A DNA stretch of 12,613 nt, taken from NCBI GenBank assembly GCA_017646785.1, contig JAGCLX010000034.1, positions 1-12,613 on the forward strand, given 5' to 3'. Positions 1 to 5,726 of the stretch are shown in pieces. Position numbers and translations under genes: made by a program. Source of the DNA: Alistipes sp. (GTDB lineage: Bacteria; Bacteroidota; Bacteroidia; Bacteroidales; Rikenellaceae). Positions within the stretch are counted from its first letter, which is position 1; the number at the start of each line of letters is the position of its first letter. The notes below the pieces were generated by a model. It was not told where the DNA came from. It searched no databases and saw only the letters and a list, made by a program, of their open reading frames with translations.

Positions 1-185
1 GTAAGACGACGGGGCAAAATCTTACCCTGCTCGTTGAGGAACTTCTTCAAGAACTCACCGTCCTTATAGTCTACGTACTTGATGCCGAGCTTCTTGAAAC
101 GGCAGTACTTCTTCTTCTTAACGTCTACTGATACGGGGTTGAGATAGCGGATCTCAGATGCACCCTGCTGTGTGTTCTCTGCCAT
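1..185 (-). CDS. rpsR: 30S ribosomal protein S18, 3' end missing at window edge
   Basis: This is a small-subunit ribosomal protein that sits next to S6 on the 30S platform. I translated it by hand because it runs off the left edge. The 61 visible residues begin [18 protein letters not shown] and then carry the S18 core: a basic [10 protein letters not shown] stretch, then GIKYVDYKD, and a KILPRRL segment at the cut, which is the start of the rRNA-binding part. Only about the last 25-30 residues should be missing, judged from the usual S18 length. The ATG lies two bases after the rpsF stop codon, so translation is almost certainly coupled to rpsF in one transcript; rplI (L9) commonly follows in this operon but lies outside. 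Nothing is odd about it. Identification is secure. Confidence 0.97.
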   Translation of the reverse strand, partial: MAENTQQGASEIRYLNPVSVDVKKKKYCRFKKLGIKYVDYKDGEFLKKFLNEQGKILPRRL

Positions 186-187
186 GA

Positions 188-532
188 TTACTCCTGAGTT
201 TTGTTAGCAAGCTTAGCGCGACGCTTCTGAGAGTACTCAACAGCGAACTTGTCCTGCTTGAAAGTTAAGAAACGAATGATGCGCTCATCGCGACGATACT
301 GTGTCTCGAGAGTGTTGATGATTGAGCCCTCACCGGTGAACTCTACGAGGAAGTAGAAACCGGTAGTCTTCTTCTGAATAGGATAAGCGAGCTTCTTGAG
401 GCCCCAGTTCTCCACATTCACAATCTGACCGCCGTTCTCGGTGATTACGCCCTGGAATTTGTCAGCAACCTCCTGCACCTGTGCGTCAGAGAGGACGGGA
501 GTGACAATGAAAACGGTTTCGTAATTGTTCAT
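188..532 (-). CDS. rpsF: 30S ribosomal protein S6
   Basis: Ribosomal protein S6 pairs with S18 during assembly of the 30S platform. The 114-residue product has the family layout: an N-terminal strand [15 protein letters not shown], the central [19 protein letters not shown] segment (residues about 35-53) and the [16 protein letters not shown] strand, followed by the [13 protein letters not shown] motif near residues 80-92. The length is close to the usual 95-135 residues, with a short basic C-terminal tail. It is the first gene of an operon with rpsR two bases downstream. A Bacteroidota-type promoter lies about 40 bases upstream, and the short AT-rich leader has no strong ribosome binding site, as is normal in this phylum. 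Confidence 0.98.
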   Translation of the reverse strand: MNNYETVFIVTPVLSDAQVQEVADKFQGVITENGGQIVNVENWGLKKLAYPIQKKTTGFYFLVEFTGEGSIINTLETQYRRDERIIRFLTFKQDKFAVEYSQKRRAKLANKTQE

Positions 533-572
533 AACTGTTTAATTAATTAAAGTTTTTAAGCATAAAGCGGTG

Positions 573-603
573 CAAAGATAGTGATTATTTTTCAATTTGC
601 AAC
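573..603 (-). promoter_or_regulatory. Promoter of rpsF-rpsR operon (Bacteroidota type)
   Basis: On the minus strand the sequence reads GTTG (600-603), 19 bases, then TATCTTTG (573-580). This fits the Bacteroidota primary-sigma consensus of a TTG-containing -33 element and a TAnnTTTG -7 element. The start of transcription should fall near 566-568, giving a leader of about 35 bases before the rpsF ATG at 532. Spacing and both elements match well, so confidence is fairly high for a promoter called by eye. Confidence 0.75.
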
Positions 604-633
604 TTATAGCTATTAATTTTTAATGTTTTATGA

Positions 634-675
634 ATAATTTAGGGCGTATAGATTGACCCATGCGCCCTAAATTAT
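634..675 (-). terminator. Hairpin terminator downstream of rubredoxin
   Basis: Two perfectly complementary 13-base arms (ATAATTTAGGGCG at 634-646 and its complement at 663-675) flank a 16-base loop, starting 22 bases after the rubredoxin stop codon. The GC-rich inner stem with AT-rich outer stem gives an A-tract/U-tract character on both strands, although the run of T after the stem is interrupted. It separates the rubredoxin transcript from the rpsF promoter at 573-603. There is no plus-strand gene here that would need it. Confidence 0.65.
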
Positions 676-697
676 GTGTGACAACCCCGTGATAGGG

Positions 698-859
698 CTA
701 CTCCTCCGCTTCGAAGACCTCCTTGCCAAGACCGCATAGAGGACATGTCCACTCTTCGGGAACATCCTCCCAGCTTGTGCCAGCAGCAACACCATTCTCG
801 GGGTCGCCCTTCGCTGGATCATAGACATAGTGACACGCTGTGCAAATGTACTTTTTCAT
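698..859 (-). CDS. Rubredoxin
   Basis: This 53-residue gene encodes a one-electron carrier with a single iron held by four cysteines. It begins [20 protein letters not shown] and ends GKEVFEAEE. The ligands are C6 and C9 (CTAC) and C39 and C42 (CPLCG), with the aromatic residues Y4, Y11, Y13, W30, W37 and F49 expected around the iron site. The motifs [18 protein letters not shown] and CPLCG are diagnostic, and the length is the standard one for short rubredoxins. It stands alone between two hairpins, so it is probably transcribed by itself; I see no clean TAnnTTTG promoter in the AT-rich 860-960 stretch upstream. The cytoplasmic partner is unknown; in anaerobes rubredoxins feed rubrerythrin-type peroxide and oxygen detoxification (family knowledge, not visible here). 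Confidence 0.96.
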   Translation of the reverse strand: MKKYICTACHYVYDPAKGDPENGVAAGTSWEDVPEEWTCPLCGLGKEVFEAEE

Positions 860-981
860 AATGTCAAATTTTTAATGTTATGGACTATACCTTATATTTA
901 TTATAAATGATGTAGGTTATGTTCTTTGGGATGAGAGCAAATAGTACACCACATTTAAATTGGGAAATCTATGTGTAAATG

Positions 982-1017
982 AAAAAAAGCATCCGACCAC
1001 ACTATTGGTTGGATGCT
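982..1017 (-). terminator. Intrinsic terminator after secG
   Basis: Arms AGCATCCGACCA (988-999) and TGGTTGGATGCT (1006-1017) pair over 12 bases with one G-T wobble around a 6-base loop, and on the minus strand the stem is followed by seven T (complement of 982-988). It begins 26 bases past the secG stop codon. This is a textbook rho-independent terminator and marks the end of the five-gene operon that starts near 4535. Confidence 0.9.
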
Positions 1018-1043
1018 CCTAAAATTTATGGGTAGTGTTCCAA

Positions 1044-1418
1044 CTACTCCTCTACTGTAGTCTCAACAACCTCTGTAGCCTCTACTGCAGTAGCGTCAGC
1101 CTCAGCTGCGATGTCGATCTCCTCGGTAGCCTCTACGTTCTGCTTGCTCTCGAGCAACTCACCTGCCTTGCTCTTCAATGTTGCCTCCTCAGTCTTGTTT
1201 GTTGAGAGAGTAACAACAGAGAGAAGGCTGAAGAATACAACTGCTGCAATCATAGCCCATGTAAACTTCTCAAGGAAGTCAGTAGTCTGACGAACACCCA
1301 TAGTCTGGTTAGCAGCGCCGAAGTTAGCAGCCATGCCGCTCTTGGGGCTCTGAACCAATACTGCAAGTATCAAGAGGATACTTGCGATAGCAATCATAAT
1401 AATGCAAAAAGTATACAT
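1044..1418 (-). CDS. secG: Preprotein translocase subunit SecG
   Basis: SecG is the small accessory subunit of the SecYEG protein-export channel in the inner membrane. The 124-residue product has the two expected membrane segments, residues about 3-22 (IIMIAIASILLILAVLV) and 53-71 (TWAMIAAVVFFSLLSVVTL). Between them lies the family loop LVQSPKSGMAANFGAANQTMGVRQ, rich in Gly, Ala and Asn. Residues 72-124 form an acidic low-complexity tail in which VEATE occurs twice; such tails are usual in Bacteroidota SecG and their role is unknown to me. The gene follows the TPR gene by 29 bases and is the last of the operon, ending just before a strong terminator. Identification is secure. Confidence 0.94.
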   Translation of the reverse strand: MYTFCIIMIAIASILLILAVLVQSPKSGMAANFGAANQTMGVRQTTDFLEKFTWAMIAAVVFFSLLSVVTLSTNKTEEATLKSKAGELLESKQNVEATEEIDIAAEADATAVEATEVVETTVEE

Positions 1419-1447
1419 ACTTGTTATATAAATTTAATTATTCTCTG

Positions 1448-1918
1448 TTACTTTCTATCTTTCTTATCTTCAATTTCCGCGATAAGTCCTGCAAAGTAAA
1501 TACTTTTTTCTGAATTTAGCAAACTTAATTTGCGATATATCGCTATTGCATCGCTATATAGACCTTGATTTTTGTATATTTCGGCCAAATCTTCGCTAAT
1601 CATATCGTCATCTTCCTCTATTTCTGCCTTGGCAAGGTCGTCGGCAGCACCCTCCTCTGCAACAATGCGGTAGTCGCCGCGCTTCAGGAAACGATCGATA
1701 AGGTCGTCTGGTGAGAGGTAGGTTAGGCGCGAGACGTCGATATCCTTCAGCGGTGCTAAGGCTGTGGGGTGTATAGTGGCAACAATTTGTGTGGCACTAT
1801 CACGCTTGTCTATCTCCTGCTTGCGAGCCAGTGCAATGCGTGCGGCGCTCCACCATGGATAGCGCTCGACCAACTTCTCGACATCGCTCATCTCCATATC
1901 TCTGTCTTTATGCTCCAT
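1448..1918 (-). CDS. Small TPR-repeat protein, function unknown
   Basis: This is a 156-residue soluble protein with no signal peptide or membrane segment. Near the N-terminus, residues 12-31 (DVEKLVERYPWWSAARIALA) form a helix pair with an aromatic YPWW centre, a pattern I know from uncharacterised Bacteroidota TPR proteins. The middle is charged (an EIEEDDD acidic run near residue 100). Residues about 108-141 form one recognisable tetratricopeptide repeat (LAEIYKNQGLYSDAIAIYRKL), followed by an expected capping helix. One TPR is too few for a full superhelix, so it probably binds a partner. It lies 11 bases after lptE and 29 before secG, and its conserved place between them suggests an envelope-related job, but this is inference from position only. 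Confidence 0.82.
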   Translation of the reverse strand: MEHKDRDMEMSDVEKLVERYPWWSAARIALARKQEIDKRDSATQIVATIHPTALAPLKDIDVSRLTYLSPDDLIDRFLKRGDYRIVAEEGAADDLAKAEIEEDDDMISEDLAEIYKNQGLYSDAIAIYRKLSLLNSEKSIYFAGLIAEIEDKKDRK

Positions 1919-1929
1919 CGTAGACTCTA

Positions 1930-2460
1930 TTACCAGTTGCCGGCTGCAGCCATGTAGATGTCGGTGACAAGGGCCTCTACAATCTCCTCGATAAGCTGGT
2001 CCTGAACATCAACAAGGAGCTGTGATGCGTCGTAGTCGGCGTATGACGAGAATGTCTTTGCGTTGAACGATGTGGTCTGGTCAACGGCATTCTGGAAGTT
2101 TACTTTCACGGTGATTGTAAGGCGGTTCTGCAAAGCATAGTCGCCGCTCGATACTGAAGCTGTGGTCGAGGTGTAGTTTGTGATCTCGCCCTCGAATGCG
2201 AAGTCGCCGCCCTCTTCAACCTGCTCGAGGCGTGTCTGGCGAGAGAACTTATCGCGTAAACCCTCAGTGAGTGCGTTGCTCAAAGTGGGGGCTACCATCG
2301 GTGCGTTGTTGGGGAAGTAGGCAACAGAGAATGTCTTAGCCTCGGGAGGGATTGAACCACCCGAAAGGTTATATGTCACCTGATATCCACAGCCGCTTGT
2401 GAGGCATGCTGCAAGCGTGGTGATGATAGCTAATGTGAGTAGTGAAAATATCTTTTTCAT
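1930..2460 (-). CDS. lptE: LPS-assembly lipoprotein LptE (LptE family)
   Basis: LptE is an outer-membrane lipoprotein that plugs and helps assemble the LptD barrel that places lipopolysaccharide on the cell surface. The 176-residue product has a lipoprotein signal: MKK, a hydrophobic core (residues 4-18), and two possible lipidated cysteines, C19 in LAAC and C24 in TSGC. C19 fits the lipobox better, while C24 sits directly before the mature GYQVTYNLSGGSI start typical of this family. Then come SIPPEAKTFSVAYFPNNAPMVAPTLSNALTEGLRDKF, the hallmark of Bacteroidota LptE, and a predicted beta-rich domain (TITVKVNFQNA). Eight bases separate it from the activator gene upstream. LptD is not in the window. 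Family assignment is firm. Confidence 0.9.
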   Translation of the reverse strand: MKKIFSLLTLAIITTLAACLTSGCGYQVTYNLSGGSIPPEAKTFSVAYFPNNAPMVAPTLSNALTEGLRDKFSRQTRLEQVEEGGDFAFEGEITNYTSTTASVSSGDYALQNRLTITVKVNFQNAVDQTTSFNAKTFSSYADYDASQLLVDVQDQLIEEIVEALVTDIYMAAAGNW

Positions 2461-2468
2461 AGTTTTAT

Positions 2469-3689
2469 CTATAGCTTAGTGTCGTCAATACCTAATGCCT
2501 TCATGCGGCGGTAGAGTGTGCGCTCCGAGATAAAGAGCTCGCGTGCTGCATCTTTGCGGCGATAGCCATGCTTCTGGAGTGCGTTTACTATCTGCTCGCG
2601 CTGCACATCCTCCTTTGTGAGCTCATGTATGTTGGGAGTGTTTAGCTCTTCGACCATCTCGTCGTACTCATAGTTGATTGGCTCGGGCACTTTGGGCGCT
2701 GGCAGTAGCCTCATTATGTCTTCGTGTCGAGGCTCTGCTGTTGGCTGTGTCATGTTGCCACGCATGGCCTCTGTCATCATGCGCTTAAGCTCGTTGATGT
2801 CACTACGCATGTCGAAGAGAATCTTGTATAGCAGCTCGCGCTCGGTGTTCATGCTGCCGTAGTCGCCCTCGCCGTTGTTTATGGTGCGTACCGAGTATCC
2901 CTCGTTTGGTAGATATCGGCTAAGTATATCGGCGGTGATGTTGCGACTCTGCTCGATGGCTGATATCTGCTCGGCTACGTTCTTAAGCTGGCGGATATTA
3001 CCTCTCCATGGATTACTCTCCAACATGGCGCGTGCACCCTCGTCGAGGGTTATCGCGGGCATCTTGTATTGCAATGCTACGTCGCTGGCGAACTTGCGGA
3101 AGAGTAGGTATATGTCCTCCTTGCGCTCGCGCAGTGCTGGCACTACGATGGGTACGGTGTTCAGACGGTAGTAGAGATCCTCGCGGAAACGTCCATCGGC
3201 AATGGCCTTCATGAGGTCGTTGTTGGTGGCAGCCACCACGCGCACGTTTGTCTTTTGCACCTTGGCTGAGCCCACGCGCATAAACTCTCCAGTCTGCAGT
3301 ACTCGGAGTAGTCGTACCTGTGTTGAGATGGGAAGCTCGCCCACCTCGTCAAGGAAGATGGTGCCGCCGTCGGCCTCTTCGAAGTAGCCCTTGCGGCTAT
3401 CTATTGCTCCAGTGAACGAACCCTTCTCGTGGCCAAAAAGCTCCGAGTCGATGGTTCCTTCGGGTATGGCGCCGCAGTTTACGGCGATATATTTCTTGTG
3501 TTTGCGAGCCGAGTAGGCATGTATCACTTGCGGAAAAAACTCTTTACCCACGCCGCTCTCACCAGTCACAAGCACAGAGAGGTCTGTGGGCGCAACGCGC
3601 ATAGCCACCTCGAGCGCAGTGTTGAGTGCTGGGGTGTTGCCTATGATGCCAAAGCGTTGCTTGACCGATATAAGTTCATTCGTTGTCAT
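2469..3689 (-). CDS. Sigma-54-dependent transcriptional activator (AAA+, Fis-type HTH)
   Basis: This 406-residue enhancer-binding protein would use ATP to open promoters bound by sigma-54 RNA polymerase. Only about 13 residues precede the AAA+ domain, so there is no receiver, GAF or PAS sensor. Visible motifs are Walker A GESGVGKE (43-50), the sigma-54 contact loop [13 protein letters not shown] (83-95, Ser in place of the first Ala of GAFTGA), Walker B GGTIFLDE (108-115) and the arginine pair in [10 protein letters not shown] (R169, R175). A linker at about 265-345 is followed by a C-terminal Fis-type helix-turn-helix ([29 protein letters not shown]). It sits 15 bases after the HU-like gene and 8 before lptE. 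Its target genes and signal are unknown. With no sensor domain, activity is likely set by expression level or a partner protein. Confidence 0.92.
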   Translation of the reverse strand: MTTNELISVKQRFGIIGNTPALNTALEVAMRVAPTDLSVLVTGESGVGKEFFPQVIHAYSARKHKKYIAVNCGAIPEGTIDSELFGHEKGSFTGAIDSRKGYFEEADGGTIFLDEVGELPISTQVRLLRVLQTGEFMRVGSAKVQKTNVRVVAATNNDLMKAIADGRFREDLYYRLNTVPIVVPALRERKEDIYLLFRKFASDVALQYKMPAITLDEGARAMLESNPWRGNIRQLKNVAEQISAIEQSRNITADILSRYLPNEGYSVRTINNGEGDYGSMNTERELLYKILFDMRSDINELKRMMTEAMRGNMTQPTAEPRHEDIMRLLPAPKVPEPINYEYDEMVEELNTPNIHELTKEDVQREQIVNALQKHGYRRKDAARELFISERTLYRRMKALGIDDTKL

Positions 3690-3704
3690 CTGTATGTAGA
3701 GTCT

Positions 3705-4535
3705 TTACTCGTTAGTTGTCGTTGGTGCTGTCGTTGGAACTGCTGATGGGTCGTTAACCCTCACCACCTCTTCAGTCATTAGTGAGTCGATTATTGGCTC
3801 CGATATGGCTGTTGTGTCGGGCTCGATGACCACAGGTGTCTCGATTATTGGAGCGGTGGTAATGGGTGTAGTAGACATCTTTTGCATCCACAATATGGCT
3901 CCTACGCCTGCTATAACAGCCATGATTAGTAGGGTCATTAACCAACCTCTTCCGCCATTTGTGCGCTTATTGCTGCGTCCCGACTCTTCGCGCTTCTTGT
4001 TTTTGTTGCTATCGTACTTTAGACCACGCAGGTAGGCGTCGGGCTTGCCTAATGTTAAGCTCTCCTCGCCATATGGCTCTGTGGTGGCGCGTCGTGGTGT
4101 GGGCTTCGCTGCATTGGGGCGTGGCGTTGTGGCTTGTGGTTGTGTGCCGAATGTCTGCGTCTTGCGTTGTTCGAGTACCTCCACTGGTGGCTTGATGTTT
4201 CCCCCAAATACCTGCTGACGGTGGGCGTGTGTAAACGAGATGGTGTTGTTGCGGTCGGCAGTGAAATCACCCAGCCCCTCCACGCTATACTTGCCCTCTG
4301 TGGTTATGGCGTGGCGTATCTCGAATACGAAGCGGTCAATCATGCCGTTTGCCTCGAGCTCCTTTGCTCCGTAGGCCATAAGTAACGAACGAAGCACGCC
4401 ATCGTCATTACGCATGAGGTCTGAGAAGATGATTACACCCGACGACTGCTTGACGATGAACGTACCCAACTTAGGCACACAAAGGCGTTTGTTGTGCTTT
4501 AGGTATTCGACGATTATGTTTGTTATAAGCTCCAC
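3705..4535 (-). CDS. HU-like domain (CCDC81-type) membrane-anchored protein
   Basis: The 276-residue product has an N-terminal HU-like fold of the bacterial CCDC81 type. Two matching half-motifs are visible, VPKLGTFIV followed by a hairpin (residues 20-38) and VEGLGDFTADRNNTISF (85-101). Residues about 104-165 are a Pro/Thr/Gln-rich linker, 173-197 are strongly basic, and 198-217 (WLMTLLIMAVIAGVGAILWM) form one membrane helix. The 59-residue tail is rich in Thr, Pro, Ile and Glu. The basic flank before the helix predicts the HU part in the cytoplasm and the tail in the periplasm. Related Bacteroidota proteins often end in a peptidoglycan-binding SPOR domain; I see none here. It heads the operon with the sigma-54 activator, lptE, TPR and secG. 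Whether the HU part binds DNA or a protein is not known to me. Confidence 0.78.
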   Translation of the reverse strand: MELITNIIVEYLKHNKRLCVPKLGTFIVKQSSGVIIFSDLMRNDDGVLRSLLMAYGAKELEANGMIDRFVFEIRHAITTEGKYSVEGLGDFTADRNNTISFTHAHRQQVFGGNIKPPVEVLEQRKTQTFGTQPQATTPRPNAAKPTPRRATTEPYGEESLTLGKPDAYLRGLKYDSNKNKKREESGRSNKRTNGGRGWLMTLLIMAVIAGVGAILWMQKMSTTPITTAPIIETPVVIEPDTTAISEPIIDSLMTEEVVRVNDPSAVPTTAPTTTNE

Positions 4536-4561
4536 TCGTTACGTTAATGAAAATAATCGCA

Positions 4562-4569
4562 CAAAGTTA
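4562..4569 (-). promoter_or_regulatory. Probable -7 element for the HU-sigma54-lptE-secG operon
   Basis: On the minus strand 4562-4569 reads TAACTTTG, a full match to TAnnTTTG, placed 27 bases before the start codon at 4535. No good TTG element lies 19-20 bases further upstream (that position reads CATG), so the call rests on the -7 box and its location alone. Confidence 0.5.
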
Positions 4570-4570
4570 T

Positions 4571-4600
4571 AAAAAAATATTGAACTCGCATGCGCGCGAG
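4571..4600 (-). terminator. Possible short terminator after the HsdR_N-domain gene
   Basis: CTCGC (4585-4589) and GCGAG (4596-4600) can form a 5-bp GC-rich stem with a 6-base loop. On the minus strand it is followed by TTCAATATTTTTTT. It lies 53 bases past the stop codon at 4653 and just upstream of the next gene's promoter element. The stem is short and the T run starts several bases after it, so this is only a moderate call. Confidence 0.4.
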
Positions 4601-4652
4601 GGTAAAATCGTCAAAATTTATCGACGAAGAGTGCAGTTTTTGGGTTGGTGAA

Positions 4653-5102
4653 TTATCCAAGAGTGGGGAAATGGTCGATTTGTGTGTAGTCCCCGTCCTC
4701 GGTAGTTGCGTAGCAATAGGTTGATAAGCCGTTGGTAATCACCACATATGGGCAGTGTAGTATGGAGTTGTAGCGTATGGCCTGAGCAAGCACCTCGTCG
4801 TCGATTTTAACGTTTGGCTCCTTGCACTCCACAACGATATATGGCTTACTATGGTTGTCGAAGGCTACTATGTCGGCACGTTGTGCCATGCTGTTTATGC
4901 CCACGGGGTGCTCTTCGGCAATCTGCTCTGGCTGGAATCCACACGTTGTGCGCATATACTCAACCACATGGCGTCGCACCCACTCCTCGGGTGTGAGCAC
5001 AAGCCACTTGCCGCGCACCTTTTCGAATATCTCGATGCGCCCTCCTGCGCCGTGACGCGCACGAAGGTGTATGGGTGGATAGTTGAGCTTTGGGTAGTCC
5101 AT
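4653..5102 (-). CDS. Standalone type I restriction HsdR N-terminal-like nuclease-domain protein
   Basis: The 149-residue protein matches the HSDR_N_2 type of domain, a PD-(D/E)XK nuclease fold. The catalytic signature is intact: QRADIVAFD supplies D77 and VVECKEP supplies E92 and K94, with a preceding acidic EE at 63-64 in helix context. It starts MDYPKLNYPPIHL and has a TPEEWVRRHVVEYM helix at 37-50. No helicase domain follows and no hsdM or hsdS gene is near, so it is not part of a type I restriction system here. Short proteins of this kind are common in Bacteroidota genomes and are usually left without a role; DNA repair or processing is a guess. It has its own promoter (5122-5153), divergent from the next gene, and likely forms a single-gene transcript. 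Confidence 0.85.
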   Translation of the reverse strand: MDYPKLNYPPIHLRARHGAGGRIEIFEKVRGKWLVLTPEEWVRRHVVEYMRTTCGFQPEQIAEEHPVGINSMAQRADIVAFDNHSKPYIVVECKEPNVKIDDEVLAQAIRYNSILHCPYVVITNGLSTYCYATTEDGDYTQIDHFPTLG

Positions 5103-5121
5103 AGTGTGTGGTGATATAGGG

Positions 5122-5153
5122 CAAAAGTAGATAAAATAATGCGAATGACCAAA
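5122..5153 (-). promoter_or_regulatory. Promoter of the HsdR_N-domain gene
   Basis: The minus strand reads TTTG (5150-5153), 20 bases, then TACTTTTG (5122-5129), matching both elements of the Bacteroidota consensus. The -7 box ends only 20 bases before the ATG at 5102, giving a short leader of around 14 bases. It forms the left half of a divergent promoter region. Confidence 0.7.
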
Positions 5154-5166
5154 CTAATTTTATATC

Positions 5167-5213
5167 TATCTTTGCAGTGCGGTATTTGTGTGAGTAAATT
5201 TTTTCTATCTTTG
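5167..5213 (+). promoter_or_regulatory. Promoter(s) of redox-protein/Ca2+-ATPase unit; two TATCTTTG boxes
   Basis: Two exact copies of TATCTTTG lie at 5167-5174 and 5206-5213, 39 bases apart start to start. The second has a TTTG at 5185-5188, 17 bases upstream, a little short of the usual 19-20. The first has no clear -33 element. The second box ends 16 bases before the ATG at 5230 and is the more likely promoter if the gene starts there or at the second ATG (5239); the first would give a leader of about 50 bases. Confidence 0.6.
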
Positions 5214-5229
5214 CCTAAATTTTAATAAG

Positions 5230-5709
5230 ATGACGACTATGAAAATCAATACTGAAGAGCGCGTGGAGCGTGCTCGAAACTACTTCCTTGAAGGTTATAA
5301 TTGTGCGCAGGCTGTGGTCATGGCTTTTGATGATGTCATGGCTATGGATGTCGAGAAGTTAGCACTCCTAACTGCTCCTTTTGGTGGTGGTATGGGACGT
5401 ATGCGCGAGGTGTGTGGTACGGTCAGTGGCATGACATTCGTGGCGGGTGCTTTGGCTCCTTCGGCTGATCCTAAAAACCTCGAGGAGCGCAAGAATAACT
5501 ATGCTCTTGTTCAGCAGTTTGCTGAGGCTTTCCGTCGTGAGAATGGAGATATCGTCTGCCGCCGTCTGCTTGGCCTTGAGTCTATGGTTGAGAAGAGTGA
5601 AACGGCTATGCCCTCGGAGCGCACTGCGGAGTACTACAAGAAGCGCCCATGTGTGGAGTATGTGGCGTGTGCAGCGCGCATCGTAGCGGAGTATATTAAT
5701 TCTTTATAG
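5230..5709 (+). CDS. C_GCAxxG_C_C-family putative redox-active protein
   Basis: The 159-residue cytoplasmic protein belongs to the family named after its spaced cysteines. The pattern seen is C25 in EGYNCAQAVV, then the glycine-rich FGGGMGRMREVCGTVSGM with C62 in CGTVSG (in place of the GCAxxG of the family name), C110 in DIVCRRLLG, and C141 and C147 in RPCVEYVACAA. The cysteines suggest a redox or metal site, but no reaction is established that I know of. Two in-frame ATGs (5230 and 5239) could start it; the second follows a more A-rich context, so residues 1-3 are uncertain. It precedes the Ca2+ ATPase by 17 bases and shares its promoter region, so the two are probably one transcript. Confidence 0.88.
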   Translation: MTTMKINTEERVERARNYFLEGYNCAQAVVMAFDDVMAMDVEKLALLTAPFGGGMGRMREVCGTVSGMTFVAGALAPSADPKNLEERKNNYALVQQFAEAFRRENGDIVCRRLLGLESMVEKSETAMPSERTAEYYKKRPCVEYVACAARIVAEYINSL

Positions 5710-5726
5710 CATTGTAAATCACTGTA

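Noticed and set aside
566..576. Possible S6:S18-binding leader motif (CCG in a small GCA...TGC hairpin) before rpsF
   Set aside because: The CCG lies immediately next to the -7 promoter box and so would be upstream of, or at, the predicted transcription start; it would not be in the leader RNA.
860..960. AT-rich stretch upstream of rubredoxin as a promoter or small gene
   Set aside because: No TAnnTTTG with a spaced TTG element and no start codon with a plausible frame is visible. A promoter must exist, but I cannot place it.
3429..3746. Plus-strand frame of 105 codons opposite the sigma-54 activator start
   Set aside because: It covers the conserved Walker A region of a clear gene on the other strand and has no leader or recognisable domain.
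4608..4627. Inverted repeat TCGTC...GACGA downstream of the HsdR_N-domain gene
   Set aside because: Only five paired bases with a ten-base AT-rich loop and no T run; likely chance.
4653..5102. Fragment of a type I restriction-modification locus or defence island
   Set aside because: No hsdM, hsdS, helicase, integrase, tRNA or repeat is nearby, the frame is complete with its own promoter, and the surrounding genes are core functions.
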